Source of the DNA: Cryptomeria japonica
Taxonomy: Eukaryota; Streptophyta; Pinopsida; Cupressales; Cupressaceae
Assembly: GCF_030272615.1 (NCBI RefSeq)
Contig: NC_081411.1
Span: forward strand, 45,211,517-45,275,516
Direction of reading: 5' to 3'
Length of the DNA: 64,000 nt
Shown here: positions 35,290 through 48,042 of the stretch, in pieces
Position numbering within the stretch: position 1 is the first letter of the stretch
Layout: each line of letters opens with the position of its first letter
Notes under the pieces: model-generated
The model's database searches: none
What the model saw: only the letters and a program-made list of their open reading frames with translations
What the model was told of the DNA's origin: nothing
Translations under genes and position numbers: made by a program

Positions 35290-36595
35290 ATTTTGTGCCA
35301 AAAAAATTTATCAAAGAAATGAAGGATCTAGATAATTTTAAGATGGACAAGCTTCATGGGATCCTCACAAACATATAAAATGAGGACTAAGAATATGAAG
35401 ACATAAAAAAGAATCTAAGAAGTTAAAGACTAAAGAAGCTAAATCAAGTAAAATTTTAAGTGATTAAGAAGAAGCTCACTTTGTGAGGAAGCTCATGAAG
35501 GGATCCAATGAGCACAAAGGTATGTGTATATTTTATTTTTCATTTCTCATAATATATGTCATGTTTTTTCTATGTTTCAATAGAACGAGACTGAAAATAG
35601 TGAAGAGGAAGAAGACCGTAGAAAAAGAAAAGGAAGGAAATATCTACATAACAACAAAAGGTGCACAAGAAGGAAGCATCGAAAGAAGAAAGACATATGA
35701 AGGCATAAAAATAGCTTTTATATCCAAGAACATAATAGCTCCTAAAAATAAAAAAATGTTATTTTTCCTGACAATGATAGAGAAGAGACACTATTCATGG
35801 GAATAGTAATAGGAGATGATGCCCTAAAATGTTAATAAAAAGAAAACGAATATATAGAAGTAGAAGAGGATGCCATGGTAGATCTAGAGGAAGAACATAT
35901 TTGTGCCCTAGATGAAATCAAGATGCTTAAGATGAAGAAATCAAAGATAAACTACAAACTTAGGAGGATGCTGAAAGTAAGGTGAAGCTATCTCCAAATT
36001 TTGGAGAGTTAAAAAGGATGACCATGGATTTGAAGATACAAATTGAGAGGGAAAAATAAATTGTAGAAGTTGTAAGAGATCAAGTAAAGGAAAAGGAATT
36101 AGATTGTGAGAAATTAGAGCTTGAAATTATTCTGATGTGGAAGGTGTTGGACAAAGATAATGATTAATTGAATCAAAGTATGATGTTTGGACAAAGTATG
36201 ATGTTTGGAGAGAATGATAAAATAGTGGAGGACATTATCAACTCTTAAATATCACATTACATTAAGACTGGTCTTGGCTTTGAGGAAATCTAGAAGATGA
36301 GAAAAAATGATACAAATTCTAAGGCTATACAACTACCAAAGAAGATTAATAAAGAAGAGCCTAAAGGATATGTCGATGCACTCAAGAACTCCATCAATAG
36401 TAGCACCAAGAAGGAAAACCATAATTTCTAACAAAAGAACAACATTCATTGCAAATACAACCATGAGAGATTCAAAAAATCATTCTCACCCAAGCAATCT
36501 CTTTTTTCCAATTTCCATCATTCCTGCTTTGGCTATTGCTTCTTTCTTAATTAATTTGGCAATAATTGACATACATTCACCTATAATATACTAAA
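35290..36595 (+). pseudogene. Copia-type gag relic, cut off by Gypsy-2
   Basis: Plus-strand fragments in several frames fit the C-terminal half of a plant Copia gag. KDLDNFKMDKLHGIL near 35320 is the 'DL-x-x-L-GxL' block, EAHFVRKLMKG near 35475 follows, then a lysine/glutamate-rich coiled stretch to about 36150. Next come NSKAIQLPKKIN, and finally a zinc-knuckle-like CFGYCFF...FGNN near 36525-36570 with damaged cysteines. It ends at the Gypsy-2 insertion point. The family call is moderate because every block is degenerate. Confidence 0.6.
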
Positions 36596-36600
36596 CATGT

Positions 36601-38026
36601 TGTAGTCACACAAATCTGTCCAGCTTAATTAAATAAATATTCGCTATTTATTTGATTAAAAATCTACTAGCCATCAGTTAATTAAATTAATATTTAATTA
36701 ATTCATCCCCAAACATTCTTCTATTAATTAAATAAATTATTCAATTTATTTTAATTAATTCATTAAAATCAAATTCCAATTAATTAAATAAATAAAATCA
36801 ATTTATTTAATTAAAATCCTTTTTTCTTCTTTTAAATAAATTAAATAAAACATTTATTTAAATCATTATCCCCACCCCACTTGCATTTTCCTACAAATGC
36901 AACTTGCACACATTTATTGAAATAAATGAATTTTTATTTTAAATAAAATCTTATTTTCCCTCACCCACCAAATCCACTTGCATGCCTAAACCCCTTCTAG
37001 ATTCTTCTAATCACTTCTAATTAGCCTAAACCATCTTCTAAACTTTGTCACATTCCAAAGCAAAATGGAGTCACTTCTCAAAGCCTAAAAGTCTTTGAGA
37101 ACCATTAAAGGCTTTCAACCTTCAACCACCAAAATCCTTAAAGTCTTTGAAAACCATTGAAGGCTTCCATCCTTCAACCACTTAATCCCCAAAGTCTCCA
37201 ATAACCATTAATGGTTAATTCAACCCTCCCACATGGTTAAAACATTTGTTTTGACTCAACCTCTACCCAACCCAAGGGTCTCATCAAGCCTTTAATGCTT
37301 TGACCATGATTATCTCTTAATCATTTGCACAAAGGTTTATCCTTGGATTAACTCTTAATCCAATGGGTAATCTTAACTTAGACTTGACTTTTAGCCTTTA
37401 GATAACCATGAGGTCTTCTCAGGCCTTTAATGCCTCCAACCTCTTCTTTCAACCCAACCCTATGTTGACACTTGTCACCATTTTATTGGTACAAATTGTG
37501 CACATGGATCCCCAACTTTCAAGCTTGACCCTTGATTAAACTTTTCAATCCTGGCCATCCATTGCTCCATTTTTCCTATAAATAGAGCCCATTCCTTCAT
37601 AATCCAGATCCTGAAAACTTGTATGCATCTAAGCTATAGACATTTTAGCATAAGCAATCTAATATCTTATCATTTTGGTTAAAATACATCATTTTAGCAT
37701 AATATTAGCTTTTCATTTCATATTTGGAGCTATACTACAAATCTCAATCCTCCATAAGCATCCATAGTGCAAAAAGCTGCTGAGAGCTACACTATTTTGG
37801 AACTTGAAGAGGAGAGGAACAAGGGAGAAGAAGCTAAGGCCATGCTAAGAGGTAGTTGGAGATGTCTCTTGATCTTTGTTTTACTTATTAGATATATTAG
37901 CATGTCTCTTTGTGTCTCTTTTGGTATGCCTTCATAGTTTAGTTTTAGATTGACTAACACTAATGTTTTTGTGTGTTTGGTGTTCTTTGATCATAGAATA
38001 ACCTTGTGCCATTTAGGAGGGCATCA
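36601..38026 (+). repeat. Gypsy-2 5' LTR
   Basis: Begins TGTAGTCACACAAATCTG and ends GAGGGCATCA. The TATA box TATAAATA is at 37577-37584, about 440 bp before the end. The first 350 bp are built of AATTAAATAAAT-like repeats. Confidence 0.96.
37577..37584 (+). promoter_or_regulatory. TATA box in the Gypsy-2 5' LTR
   Basis: CCTATAAATAGAGC is an optimal plant TATA context. It is present in both LTRs (54859-54866 in the 3' copy). Transcription would start near 37610. Confidence 0.75.
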
Positions 38027-38028
38027 TT

Positions 38029-38069
38029 TGGTGAACCCGGCATGAATCGAACACGCAACCTTCTAATCT
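38029..38069 (+). other. Extended primer-binding site, tRNA-Trp(CCA)
   Basis: TGGTGAACCCGGCATG starts two bases after the LTR. Its reverse complement ends in CCA and reads as a proper tRNA 3' half: acceptor strand CGGGTTC plus A, T-stem GCGTG/CATGC, T-loop TTCGATT. Compared with the plant tRNA-Trp(CCA) sequence as I know it, 38 of 41 bases agree, through T-arm, variable loop and into the anticodon stem. Usual primer sites match 12-18 bases. Confidence 0.75.
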
Positions 38070-38124
38070 TTTTTGTTAAACTAACATATTTTGCTTGTTA
38101 AAAGTGCCACACAGGTCGCGCTTC

Positions 38125-38396
38125 GACGCTATTGAACACGTTTTAGCACTATCGAAACTTTTTCTTTCAGCACTATTGTCCCTAAAATAGCGCTATTGAA
38201 AATGTTTCAGCGCTATTGACATTATTCTGGCGCTTTTTTTATCGTTCTGGCGCTATTGAAACACTTCTGGCGCTTCTGACCTTTCTGTTTCTTCTATTCT
38301 TTCAGCGCTATGGTGTAAATTAGCACTTATGTAAACGCAGACTAGCACTGTTGTATAAATTAGCACTTCTGTCCAAAACGCAGACTAGCGCTATTG
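38125..38396 (+). repeat. Cluster of AGCGCTATTG motifs, sense leader
   Basis: About 13 degenerate copies of (T/C)AGCGCTATTG, some as TAGCACTATTG or TGGCGCTATTG, are spaced roughly 20-25 bp in the leader after the primer site. The same motif on the opposite strand forms a second cluster at 53009-53325 near the other end. Spacing is irregular, so it is not a simple satellite or an encoded peptide repeat. Confidence 0.85.
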
Positions 38397-38479
38397 CGAC
38401 AGAGTGTTGTCCAAAGTCGCCTTGTAACCGAAAAATTGAACATCTTAGGCTTGTGGAAGCCCCCCTTGAACATTGATTT

Positions 38480-38504
38480 TACTAACTTGTTTTTGTTCAT
38501 GCAG
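38480..38504 (+). promoter_or_regulatory. Candidate splice branch point and acceptor in the leader
   Basis: TACTAAC (38480-38486), a consensus branch point, is followed by a T-rich tract and ATGCAG ending at 38504, then GTTAAC. This is a textbook 3' splice site just after the motif cluster. A donor cannot be fixed; AAGAGGTAGTT near 37850 in the LTR is one option. Whether the leader is spliced is an inference. Confidence 0.45.
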
Positions 38505-40756
38505 GTTAACAACTCACTATAAAAAATCACAAATTTGTCATTCAGTGCTTAAAAAGAACTTGAGAAAAAAAAAAACACAAAACAAAATTTTTTTTTTTTC
38601 ATTGTTTTCTAGTTAGGACTCATTTTCTTTTGGTGCTTAAAATCAACAACACAAATTTGATTTCCTTGCATCAATTTGGACCTAAAATGTACAATCCACA
38701 CTTCAAAAATTTGGTGCAAATAAAATACACAATCCACTTGTTTTGATTTTTTTGCAAACAAATTTTATTTCAAGCAAAAAATGTTTTTCATTAAGTTGAC
38801 CAGGATTTCCAAATTTTTAGATTACAACACATTTTGCCATTGAAGTTAAAACGAACACCATGGCTATTGGAGAAACATCTCCAAATGGTTAGATCACATT
38901 TGCAAATGCTGGATTAAAAAGAACAAGTGTTTTACGTATTTGGCACACTTGTGCACAAAAGTCAGTCGAGTGGTCCTACCTCTAACACACACTATCCTCT
39001 CCCTTGGCTCTCGTGGTCCTAGGTGCAAGAGAAAAGTGTTAGTAACACTCAAATTTTATCTTTTTAAGAGAGGCCTGCCAAGGGATCGATACTCTTAGGA
39101 ACGACCTCGAGCGGTAAATCCTTCGAGCCGCTATAGAAATCAGGTGAGAGCAAAAGATGTAGCCTTGGGTATAGCTGTTCCTACAATGTAACTGGCCGAA
39201 AGGACAAATGGGCCCCACCACCAGTTACAAGGCTCTTAAGTGAGTTACTGTAGAATGAACCTATGTCCAAAGCCATCGAACATGACTAAACACCTTTAAG
39301 TAGTAGCCCACCTGTTCTATTGATTGAGGATATTTGAGATATAATTTAGTGCAAGAGCATAGATGGTTTTGCTCCCAAGATACTCACCATGCATATTTCC
39401 TTGAGTAGAAACATAGCTTTTTGAAAAGTCACTTGTGGCTTGATAAAAGTGGTGACTCCCCCATCATAGGGATCATCTATTTGTTATGCTCGTGCAAGAC
39501 TTAGTATATCACATCCTTACCTGCCACGACGGGATTCATAAGGTATGTAGTACCAAAGTCGAAGAAATATCAAGATGTGGGCTAAATTTATCACAACTGG
39601 CCATTTGACCTTAGGGATAAAAAGTGTTTAAAGTGTGTTCGTTTTACAGACCTAGTGCAAATTGAGCCGACTTCAGACTTTGGAAATACACCTTAAAATA
39701 CATCTAAAGGAAGGGTGAAAAACAAGTCCAAGGATTGGGTTGATCTAGACCCATACTCATTTGTGCCTTTTGAGGCAACATTCTTGTGTTTGTGTGCTTG
39801 CTTTGCTTTCTTGTCAAAGAAAAATGAGAAAATCAATCCCAAAAACACAGTATTCATCCAACATTTCTCAAAAACAAACAAAAATACCAAAAACAAAGTG
39901 CAAACAACAAAGAGACAAATTTTATGACCATTCTTCACATCTTGCGAAAGAAGAAGTGTCATCAGAATATCAACTTGAAAAGGAGACCATTAAGCTCAAA
40001 GGCTTTGATCAAAAGGAGGAAATTCTTCTATCTCAATAGACAAATTTTTGTCTCACATAGAGTCTTTCTACATCGCATGCGTCTATACCTTCAAGGTAAA
40101 ACAAACGAGTTTGATTCAGAATCATTGAATCATAGAGCTTTTATGCAATATAGAGCTCTGAGTTATCACAAGAATCAAGGAGGAAAGATTAATCCCAACT
40201 TCTTCCCAAACATCTGTATCACCTACAACACAGCTCGAGAAGTGCCACCAACACCTGAAAGGGAAGAAGTAGAGTTTGTTCCATTTGTAACACAAAGTTT
40301 TTATTGAAGTTGAAAACAAAGCATCCATCATCTTACTCATTCATCATCACTTCATCAATAACCCGTCCCAAATCTCAAAACATTAAGAGGTTCTTGTCCC
40401 AAGTTCTTTTTTAGATATTGCTTGAAATCAAACACATCACATCACTTTTTAGATTGTTTCTACATCTAGGATAAGCTCATCCTAAGAGACACATCTACGC
40501 AGGTTAAAACTAGTTCATGAGTGAATCCTCTCATTACTAGGTAGTCAAAATCTGTAACACATCTCAGATTTCTCTACACCTTATCACATCCAAAATCTAT
40601 CAAAACAAGCAAGCAATTCAAAGAAGGAATTTCGGTTACATCTACTTTAGAGCGCTAGAGATGTACATACCACACAATCCACCAACCATCAATCTTTCAT
40701 TTCATCAACAACTCATCATCATCTTCAATCAACTTCAAAACAAACTTGCAAACAAA
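38505..40756 (+). other. Gypsy-2 leader
   Basis: Long untranslated leader before gag. It contains open stretches (39715-39927, 39924-40307) without similarity to known proteins. I cannot tell if they are translated. An A/T-rich homopolymer region lies at 38560-38610. Confidence 0.6.
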
Positions 40757-43700
40757 ATGGCTCAAACCCGATCACGGTCAAGGCATCAAGAAATAGAAAT
40801 TGAGGAAGAAGAGGACAACCTCAATGAATTTCAAGAAGCACTTGGAGGAAATGTGAATGACGAAAACCCAAGTACTCCCACTCCTTCAACAATCGAAAGG
40901 GTTCAGCATAACCCTCATTTTAATAGATTGTTTGATGAAATACTCAGGAGCAATGCAGATGCTCACTTCTTAAAACTCACTCAAGAAGGAGCCAAACTCC
41001 CCTCTAACTTTGATCTTGCCCAATTAAGACAAGCATCAGAAAGACAAAGTCGCCATGAGGAGGAAAGAGGAAGAAATCACACCAGATATAACATTCCCCG
41101 AGGTAACCCACCACCTCCTCCTCCAAATGAAATGGAGATGTTGCGGCAACAAGTTGAGAATCTCGCCCAACAACTTCATAGTGGTGTTAAGACCAATCAA
41201 TTCTCACTTAACGACATTTGTCTCTATCCTTTTGATAGGAATCTTTATATGCCACCCTTTCCACGCGGGTTCGAAACACCAAAATTCAAAAAATATAGAG
41301 GAAAGGGGGATCCGCATGATCATGTCCGAGAATTTCATTCCACTTGTCTTGAAGTAGCATATGAAGACACATACCTAATGCGCCTTTTTCCCCAAAGCTT
41401 GGGAGGAACAACCACATCATGGTTTTCCCGACTTCTAGGTGGCATTAGAACATTTGAGGAACTCATCCAGAAGTTTCTATCTCATTACTCTTATAACATT
41501 GAACGCGACATCACCATGGCTGATCTGTGCAATACCAAACAAAAACAAGTGAACTATTCTCAGTATTCCTGCAATGATGGCGCCAAATGTCTAGCAGACG
41601 TTCTCTTCAGTTACCTGAATGAGAACTAGTGGAAATTTTCATTTCCAACTTAAACGAAGAAATGGAATTTCACCTGGATGTCAAAGACATAGACTCCTTT
41701 AACGATATGATCACCAAAGGTATAAAATGTGAAAGGGCACTCATCAAGAAAGGACTCATCAAAATCTTTAATGAACCAAAAGATGGTCCTCGCCCGCGCT
41801 TCAATAGTGATAAGCCAAACTTCTGGAACAAGAATAAGAATATCGTCAATGATGGGGTTGTGGATGCTCGAACTATCCAAAATGCACAACCTGTGGTTTG
41901 ATTTGCAAGACAAAATCCTCCACCTCAGAATAACACAAATGTTCCTCCTAATCAAGGTCTCATCACATCTCAAGATGAACCAAGACCTCGTCCACAAAAA
42001 CAAAAACGCACATACACTCCCTTAGGGGAACCCATTGAAACAGTGTTGCGACAACTCCTTTCTCAGAATTTGGTCACTCTACCTAAGCTATCAAACTATG
42101 AGCCTCAAGTCAAACCGGCATGGTGGAGAGATACTGAACACTGTGAGTTCCATCAAGGACGAGGACACAAGACAAGTAATTGTCACCGATTGAAAGATCT
42201 CATTCAGGATCTTATTGATCGAGGAGAAATTGAGATTGAAGGACATGACCCAAAAACAACAAATAATGATCATCAGATGTTCAAGTATCCACTTCCATCA
42301 CAAGATCAAAGGGGTCCTTCCACTTCCCGGCGAGGCACTGATACCACTGATTATACGCAGGCTGCGTATAACTACACTGTAAATCACCTATATGATGCCA
42401 ATGAACAAGTTGCAACTATAACCTTCAAAAATCCCAACTCCAATTGCAATGTTGTTACGCGTCGCGGCAAAGTTACCATAAAAGCAGCTCCACAAGGCAC
42501 CACCTCCATCCCAAAGCAATATAACCTTGTGGAACAATTAGACAAAACCCCTATGCTCATATCCATTTTAGAGCTATTACACCTATCACCATCTCATAAA
42601 ACTATCTTGGATCAAGCACTCCAAGAGGCGTCAGTCCCTGCAAACCTGAACACAGACCAATTTCAAGCCATGGTTGGAAATCTAAAGTCATCACCTTGTC
42701 TCACTTTTTCTGAAAGTGACAACTCTTCCTTCCAACAACCTCATAATGCTTCCCTACACATTGAAGGCTTTATCAACCAACACAGGATCAAGCGAGTCTT
42801 GATAGATAATGGAGCAGGCCTACACATCTGTACACTACAATTGGTCATAGCATTGGGATATGCAATAGAATCAGTGGATCCTCGCAAGAAGATCACCATC
42901 AAGGCCTATGATGATGCAGAGCGTTCATCCAAAGGAGCTGTGGTACTACCAATCCGAGTGGGCCCTGTGGTAAAGTACATCATCTGTCAAGTTCTGGACC
43001 TTCCTTTGCCATATAATCTATTATTAGGAAGACCTTGGATACATGCCATGCAAGCCATTCCATCTACCTACCATCAATGTATCAAGTTCCCACATAACGG
43101 TACAGAGATCACAATCCTGGGCAATGCAAATCCCTTTGCTTTTTGCCATAATATCAGCCATCAACCAGAGATTGCTGTTCCTAATAATAGGGAAGCCATT
43201 TCCTCCACATCATATGTAAGTCCCGCCTCTCTTGCCAGTTCGAACACCCCTATACCCAAGCAAGAAAAGCTTAAGATGAAAGTCGCAGAGGAAGGTCCCA
43301 GGGAATACAATTTGAGTCAACTTTTTTGTGTGGGACAGATGCCCACTTCCCCTAGAACATATGGTAAACCACAACAGTTACTCCAGCAACCATTAATCAT
43401 GCCTGCATGTGCCTTGACGCCTTTCATCCTTGGAAAGAGTCAAGAGGAAGAGACACAAGATGAGGACCTAGCGGAATGGATCTATAAAGATCCCATCACC
43501 ACTGATAAACCGCGAGTTACACTTCCTACAGAACAGTATGGCAAAGGCCTTCTCATTATGCAAAGAATGGGATATGATGGCCAGAGTGCTTTGGGATACT
43601 GCAAACAAGGACGACATGAACCTTTGTTACCAGAATTCAAGCCCAAAGGTAATACAGGCCTAGGCTTTGAAAAAGAGATCCTTCCTAAACTCAGATTCAA

Positions 43701-46700
43701 AGGCAAACCCAGCAAACCATTTTGCCCACCTACTGCAAAGAGGACACCTTTTATAATCAAAGCACCATCAAGCACTATCCCCACTGCCCCATCGAGGCTC
43801 ACAAACCCACTGCAACCATCTACAATACCAATCATCCCACCAATCGAACCAGTAATCCCATCCGCAACACCATTTGTAGCAACAACTGTATTAGAACCCG
43901 CAGTAGCATCTATAGCACCAGCCATTCCAACAGAAGCCACCAAGTCAACATGGCCGATACTTCCAGTAACAAATCCTTTAATCCCCATCAAAATTCCTGC
44001 AGCACCGATCACTACAAAGGTACATAAACCAATCATACCTGCAGTGTTTAACTCAAAAGATATCCCAGTATGGTATAGCAATCGGAGGCTGGAAAGTGAT
44101 TCAGAGACTGACTCACATGAGTGGGAATTTGATTCTATACAGCTTAACACTTCAGATGAGGAAGACACATCACCACCTCCACCACGCAAAGACATCCCTG
44201 TTTATGCAGAAGCATAGATAAAGACCACTTGGGTTCCTGAGTTGGAAATATCTTCCACAGACCCTACGTCTCATCCTACGCCTGATTCTGACATGGAGAG
44301 TACCATCAACGACCTTCATCACACTGTCTTAACCCTCACTGATACATCTAACACACTTAACCTAATCGATGAAGTAATGCCCATTATCCACCCTGAACTC
44401 ATCGAATGGAACCAACCAAATTCCCCATGGCTTGATCTCTTCCAAAACGATGAGGCTATCATTGACTTTTTGGAATTAAGGGATAACCTATCAAGCGGGG
44501 ATCACAAAGCTGGATTTGCCATTGAACTTAATAGCACAGCATACTTCGGGGTGGATGCCAAACCCTTCAACTGCAAAAATATAACAATAAAACATGGATC
44601 TTCCAGTGAAAACCACACTGTGGCACTGTTTGATCCCACAAAAGTAAAAAGAAAGAGCGTATCCAACGGTGAAAACCTCTCTGAGGCACTTGAGGATGAA
44701 GGGTTTGACATTCTCCCTGCTAGTACACAACAGGAGCGATAAAAAATTCTCATCGAGGAAACCAAAGAATACAATGTGGGGACTCCCGAAAATCCTCATA
44801 TTATACATCTGGCATCTCTTCTCACTCCAGAGGAACAACCTAAATTTATAGAGTTCTTCCAGCAGCGTCAGATAAACTTTGCATGGTCATATGTAGACAT
44901 GCCTGGACTGGATCCTGATTTAGTTATGCATCATCTCACAGTAGTAGAAGGAGCCAAACCTGTCAAGCAGAAGCTTCGTAAGATGCATCCTCAGATTGCA
45001 GTGCTAGTCAAAACAGAACTCAAGAAACTCCTGGATGTTGGTTTCATTAGACCAATTGATTATGCAGAATGGATCTCCAACATTGTGCCAGTTGGAAAAC
45101 CAAAAGGGGGCATCCGCATTTGTACTGACTTCAGAGATCTGAATAAGGCATGTCCTAAAGATGACTTCCCCCTACCAAATATCGACATCATAGTGGATCT
45201 GATAGCAGGACATGCCATGCTTTCACTCATGGATGGCTTTTCAGGATACAATCAAATAAAGATCGCACCAGAGGACCAACATAAGACAGCCTTCACATTT
45301 CCATGGGGCACATACTGCTGGAATGTAATGCCTTTTGGTCTAAAGAATGTAGGAGCGACCTATCAAAGAGAAATGACCACCATCTTCCATGACATGATGC
45401 ATACTATGATGGAAGATTATGTGGATGACTTACTAGGAAAATCACTCACTAGAGATGGGCATCTCCATATCTTAGATAGAATCTTTGATAGACTGGAACA
45501 ATATCATGTTCGACTCAACCCAAAGAAATGTGTCTTTGGAGTAACCTCCGGGAAGCTTCTAGGATACATTGTCTCAAGCAAAGGCATTGAGGTCGATCCA
45601 GCAAAGGTTAAAGCAATCATGGACATGCCACCTCCAAAGAATATCAGTCAGCTAAGAACACTACAAGGGCGGCTTCAATCCATCCGCCGATTCATTGCAC
45701 AATTGGCTGATAAGTGTCACCCATTCACACACCTGCTACACAAGAACATCCGCTTTCAGTGGGATGCCAAATGCCAACAAGAATTTCAAGTGCTTAAAGA
45801 CTATCTCATGAATCCACTATTACTGATGCCACCAGATCCAAGTAGACCGTTGTTACTTTATATCTCAGTGACAAGTACAACATTGGGTGTATTATTGGCA
45901 CAACATGATGCAGAAGGCAAAGAGTGTGCTGTATACTACATCTCTCGCACACTGGTTGGCTATGAACTCAATTACACACCTATTGAGCGAGCTTGCCTAG
46001 CAGTAATCTTAGCAGCCACTAAATTGCGGCACTATCTATTGACGCACAAGGTACAACTCATCGCAAAGATTGATCCACTCAAGTACTTACTCAGCAAAGC
46101 AGCATTGACAGGCCGCTTGGCCAAATGGGTGATGATTCTAAGTGAATTTGACATCGAGTATGTAGACCGTAAAGCTATCAAAGGTCAGGTTATTGCAGAT
46201 CAGTTGGCTGATGCACCTCCCATAGGTGATCATCCTCTCATTTCCAATTTTCCAGATGAAGAGATATTCATGATCACAACAGCACAACCATGGAAACTAT
46301 ATTTTGATGGTTCATACACTAGGCATGGCTCGGGGGCAGGCATTCTGTTTATCACACCTCAGGGTGATAGCATCCCGAAGTCTTACAGGCTCACATTTCC
46401 ATGCACAAACAACATAGCAGAGTATGAGGCCTTGATCACAAGACTCACATTAGCCGTACAATGGAAATTACAAGAACTACAAGTATATGGCGATTCCCAA
46501 CTAGTCATTCGACAAGCAACAGATGAATATCAGACCAAAGATGATAAACTCATGCCATATAAGCAAATGGTGGACACTCTAAAGACATCATTTACTACTA
46601 TCACTTTTGAGAAAATACCAAGAGAACAGAATCGAGCTGCTGACGCTATGGCTACCATCGCATCTCTCCTAGATCTTCCACAAAATTCAACACGCTACGA

Positions 46701-48042
46701 GTTCTTGGTAGAACAGCTTTGGATCCCCGCTTATGATACCCCTGAATCTGAGATGATATGTCATCTTGTCGGTTCTGAATCCCCATGGTATGGTGAATTC
46801 TACACCTATCTCTGCGATCACACCCTTCCTCCCAACCAATCAAATAACCAACGAAAAACCTTCATTCGCCAAACTGCTCGATATACCATTATTGCCGAAA
46901 CCCTATACTGACGTGGTCTTGATGGTACTCTCCTTTGATGTCTGGAACAGGATGAGATAACAAAGGTTTTGGAAGAGATACATGAAGGAATTTGCGGGAC
47001 TCACTCAAGTGGTCCGTCACTAGCTAAGAAACTCAAGCGAGCTGGATATTATTGGCCATCTATGGAAAAGGATTCCTACTACTTTGTCAGAAAATGCAAG
47101 AAATGTCAAGTTCATGGTGACCTGATACATGCACCGGCCCAGGAACTGCAACCAATCATGACACCATGGCCTTTCTGTCAATGGGGCCTTGACCTTGTAG
47201 GTAAAATCCATCCATCTTCATCCAATGGCCATAAATTCATTATTACCGCCACTGAATATTTCACAAAGTGGATTGAAGCTATTCCACTTACCCAAGTCAC
47301 TGACAAGCAGATCGCCTCATTCATCCTCAACTACATCATCTGCTAGTATGGTGTACCCATGTCCATCATCACAAATAACGGTCTTCCTTTCAAAAATTAG
47401 GATGTCCACGAACTTTGTGAGAAATTTCATATCCAACACCGCTTTTCCACTCCCTATTACCCACAAGGCAATGGTCAGGCCGAAGCATCCAATAAAAACA
47501 TATTGAGGATCCTAAAGAAGACAGTCAATGATGTCGGCCGCGACTGGCATGTTCAACTAAATCCGACACTATGGGCATATCTAACTAGCATTCAAACCCC
47601 TTCAGGTGCAACTCCTTATTCATTGGTCTATGGTGCAGAAGCTATCTTACCTATTGAAGTTGAGATACCATCATTACGGGTTTCCTTGCATAATTTGATA
47701 GATGATGAAGCATATAGAGTATCCCATCTTCAAGACTTGGAGTTACTAGATGAGAAGCGATAAGCTGCATACAACCATCTCAAAGCCTATCAGCAGCGCA
47801 TGAGCAGAAGCTACAATCACCGAGTTAAACCTCGTACATTTGAGGTAGGTGATCTTGTTCTATGAGAGAATCCTCGCAACCAACCAAACAGAGAACATCA
47901 AGGCAAGTTTGAATCAAACTAGCTGGGCCCGTATGTTGTCACTACTGTGTTCGGGTCTAGGGCATATTAGTTGGCTACATCAGAAGGAGAACCGCTTGTA
48001 GATCCAATCAACAGCATGCACCTCAAACGATTTTATACCTAA
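40757..48042 (+). pseudogene. Gypsy-2 gag-pol: gag, PR, G-patch, RT, RH, aRH, integrase
   Basis: Start MAQTRSRSRHQ at 40757. The capsid domain includes GDPHDHVREFHS and SQSLGGTTTSWF-like sequence. A one-base shift near 41546 moves gag into the pol frame, after which one frame runs to 48042. A zinc knuckle CEFHQGRGHKTSNC is near 42142. Protease has VLIDNGAGLHI near 42800. The G-patch is at about 43540-43680. RT covers about 44950-45550 with YVDD at about 45420. A first RNase H has lost its first Asp (about 45850-46190). The second, archaeal-type RNase H keeps its acidic set (YFDGSYTRHG, AEYEAL, GDSQLVI, RAADAMA; 46295-46660). Integrase (46970-48040) has its second Asp replaced by Asn (TNNGLPF). 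Stops lie near 41581, 41615, 41900, 44216, 44741, 46910, 47345, 47399 and 47762. Confidence 0.95.
43540..43680 (+). other. G-patch domain between protease and RT
   Basis: GKGLLIMQRMGYDGQSALG followed by GNTGLGFEKE has the regularly placed glycines and the aromatic residue of a G-patch, a nucleic-acid-binding and helicase-activating motif. It sits between protease and RT, as in some retroviruses and some plant Gypsy elements. It is not recognisable in Gypsy-1. Confidence 0.75.

Noticed and set aside
38029-38069. Fragment of a tRNA-Trp gene
   Set aside because: Only the complement of the 3' half is present and it starts two bases after an LTR. A primer-binding site explains it.
38125-38396. 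CRISPR-like or satellite array
   Set aside because: Motif copies are short, degenerate and irregularly spaced, and this is eukaryotic retrotransposon DNA.
43482-44195. 237-codon minus-strand frame inside Gypsy-2
   Set aside because: It is the complement of the Pro/Ile/Thr-rich linker after the G-patch, Gly/Ser-rich by base composition, with no family motifs.
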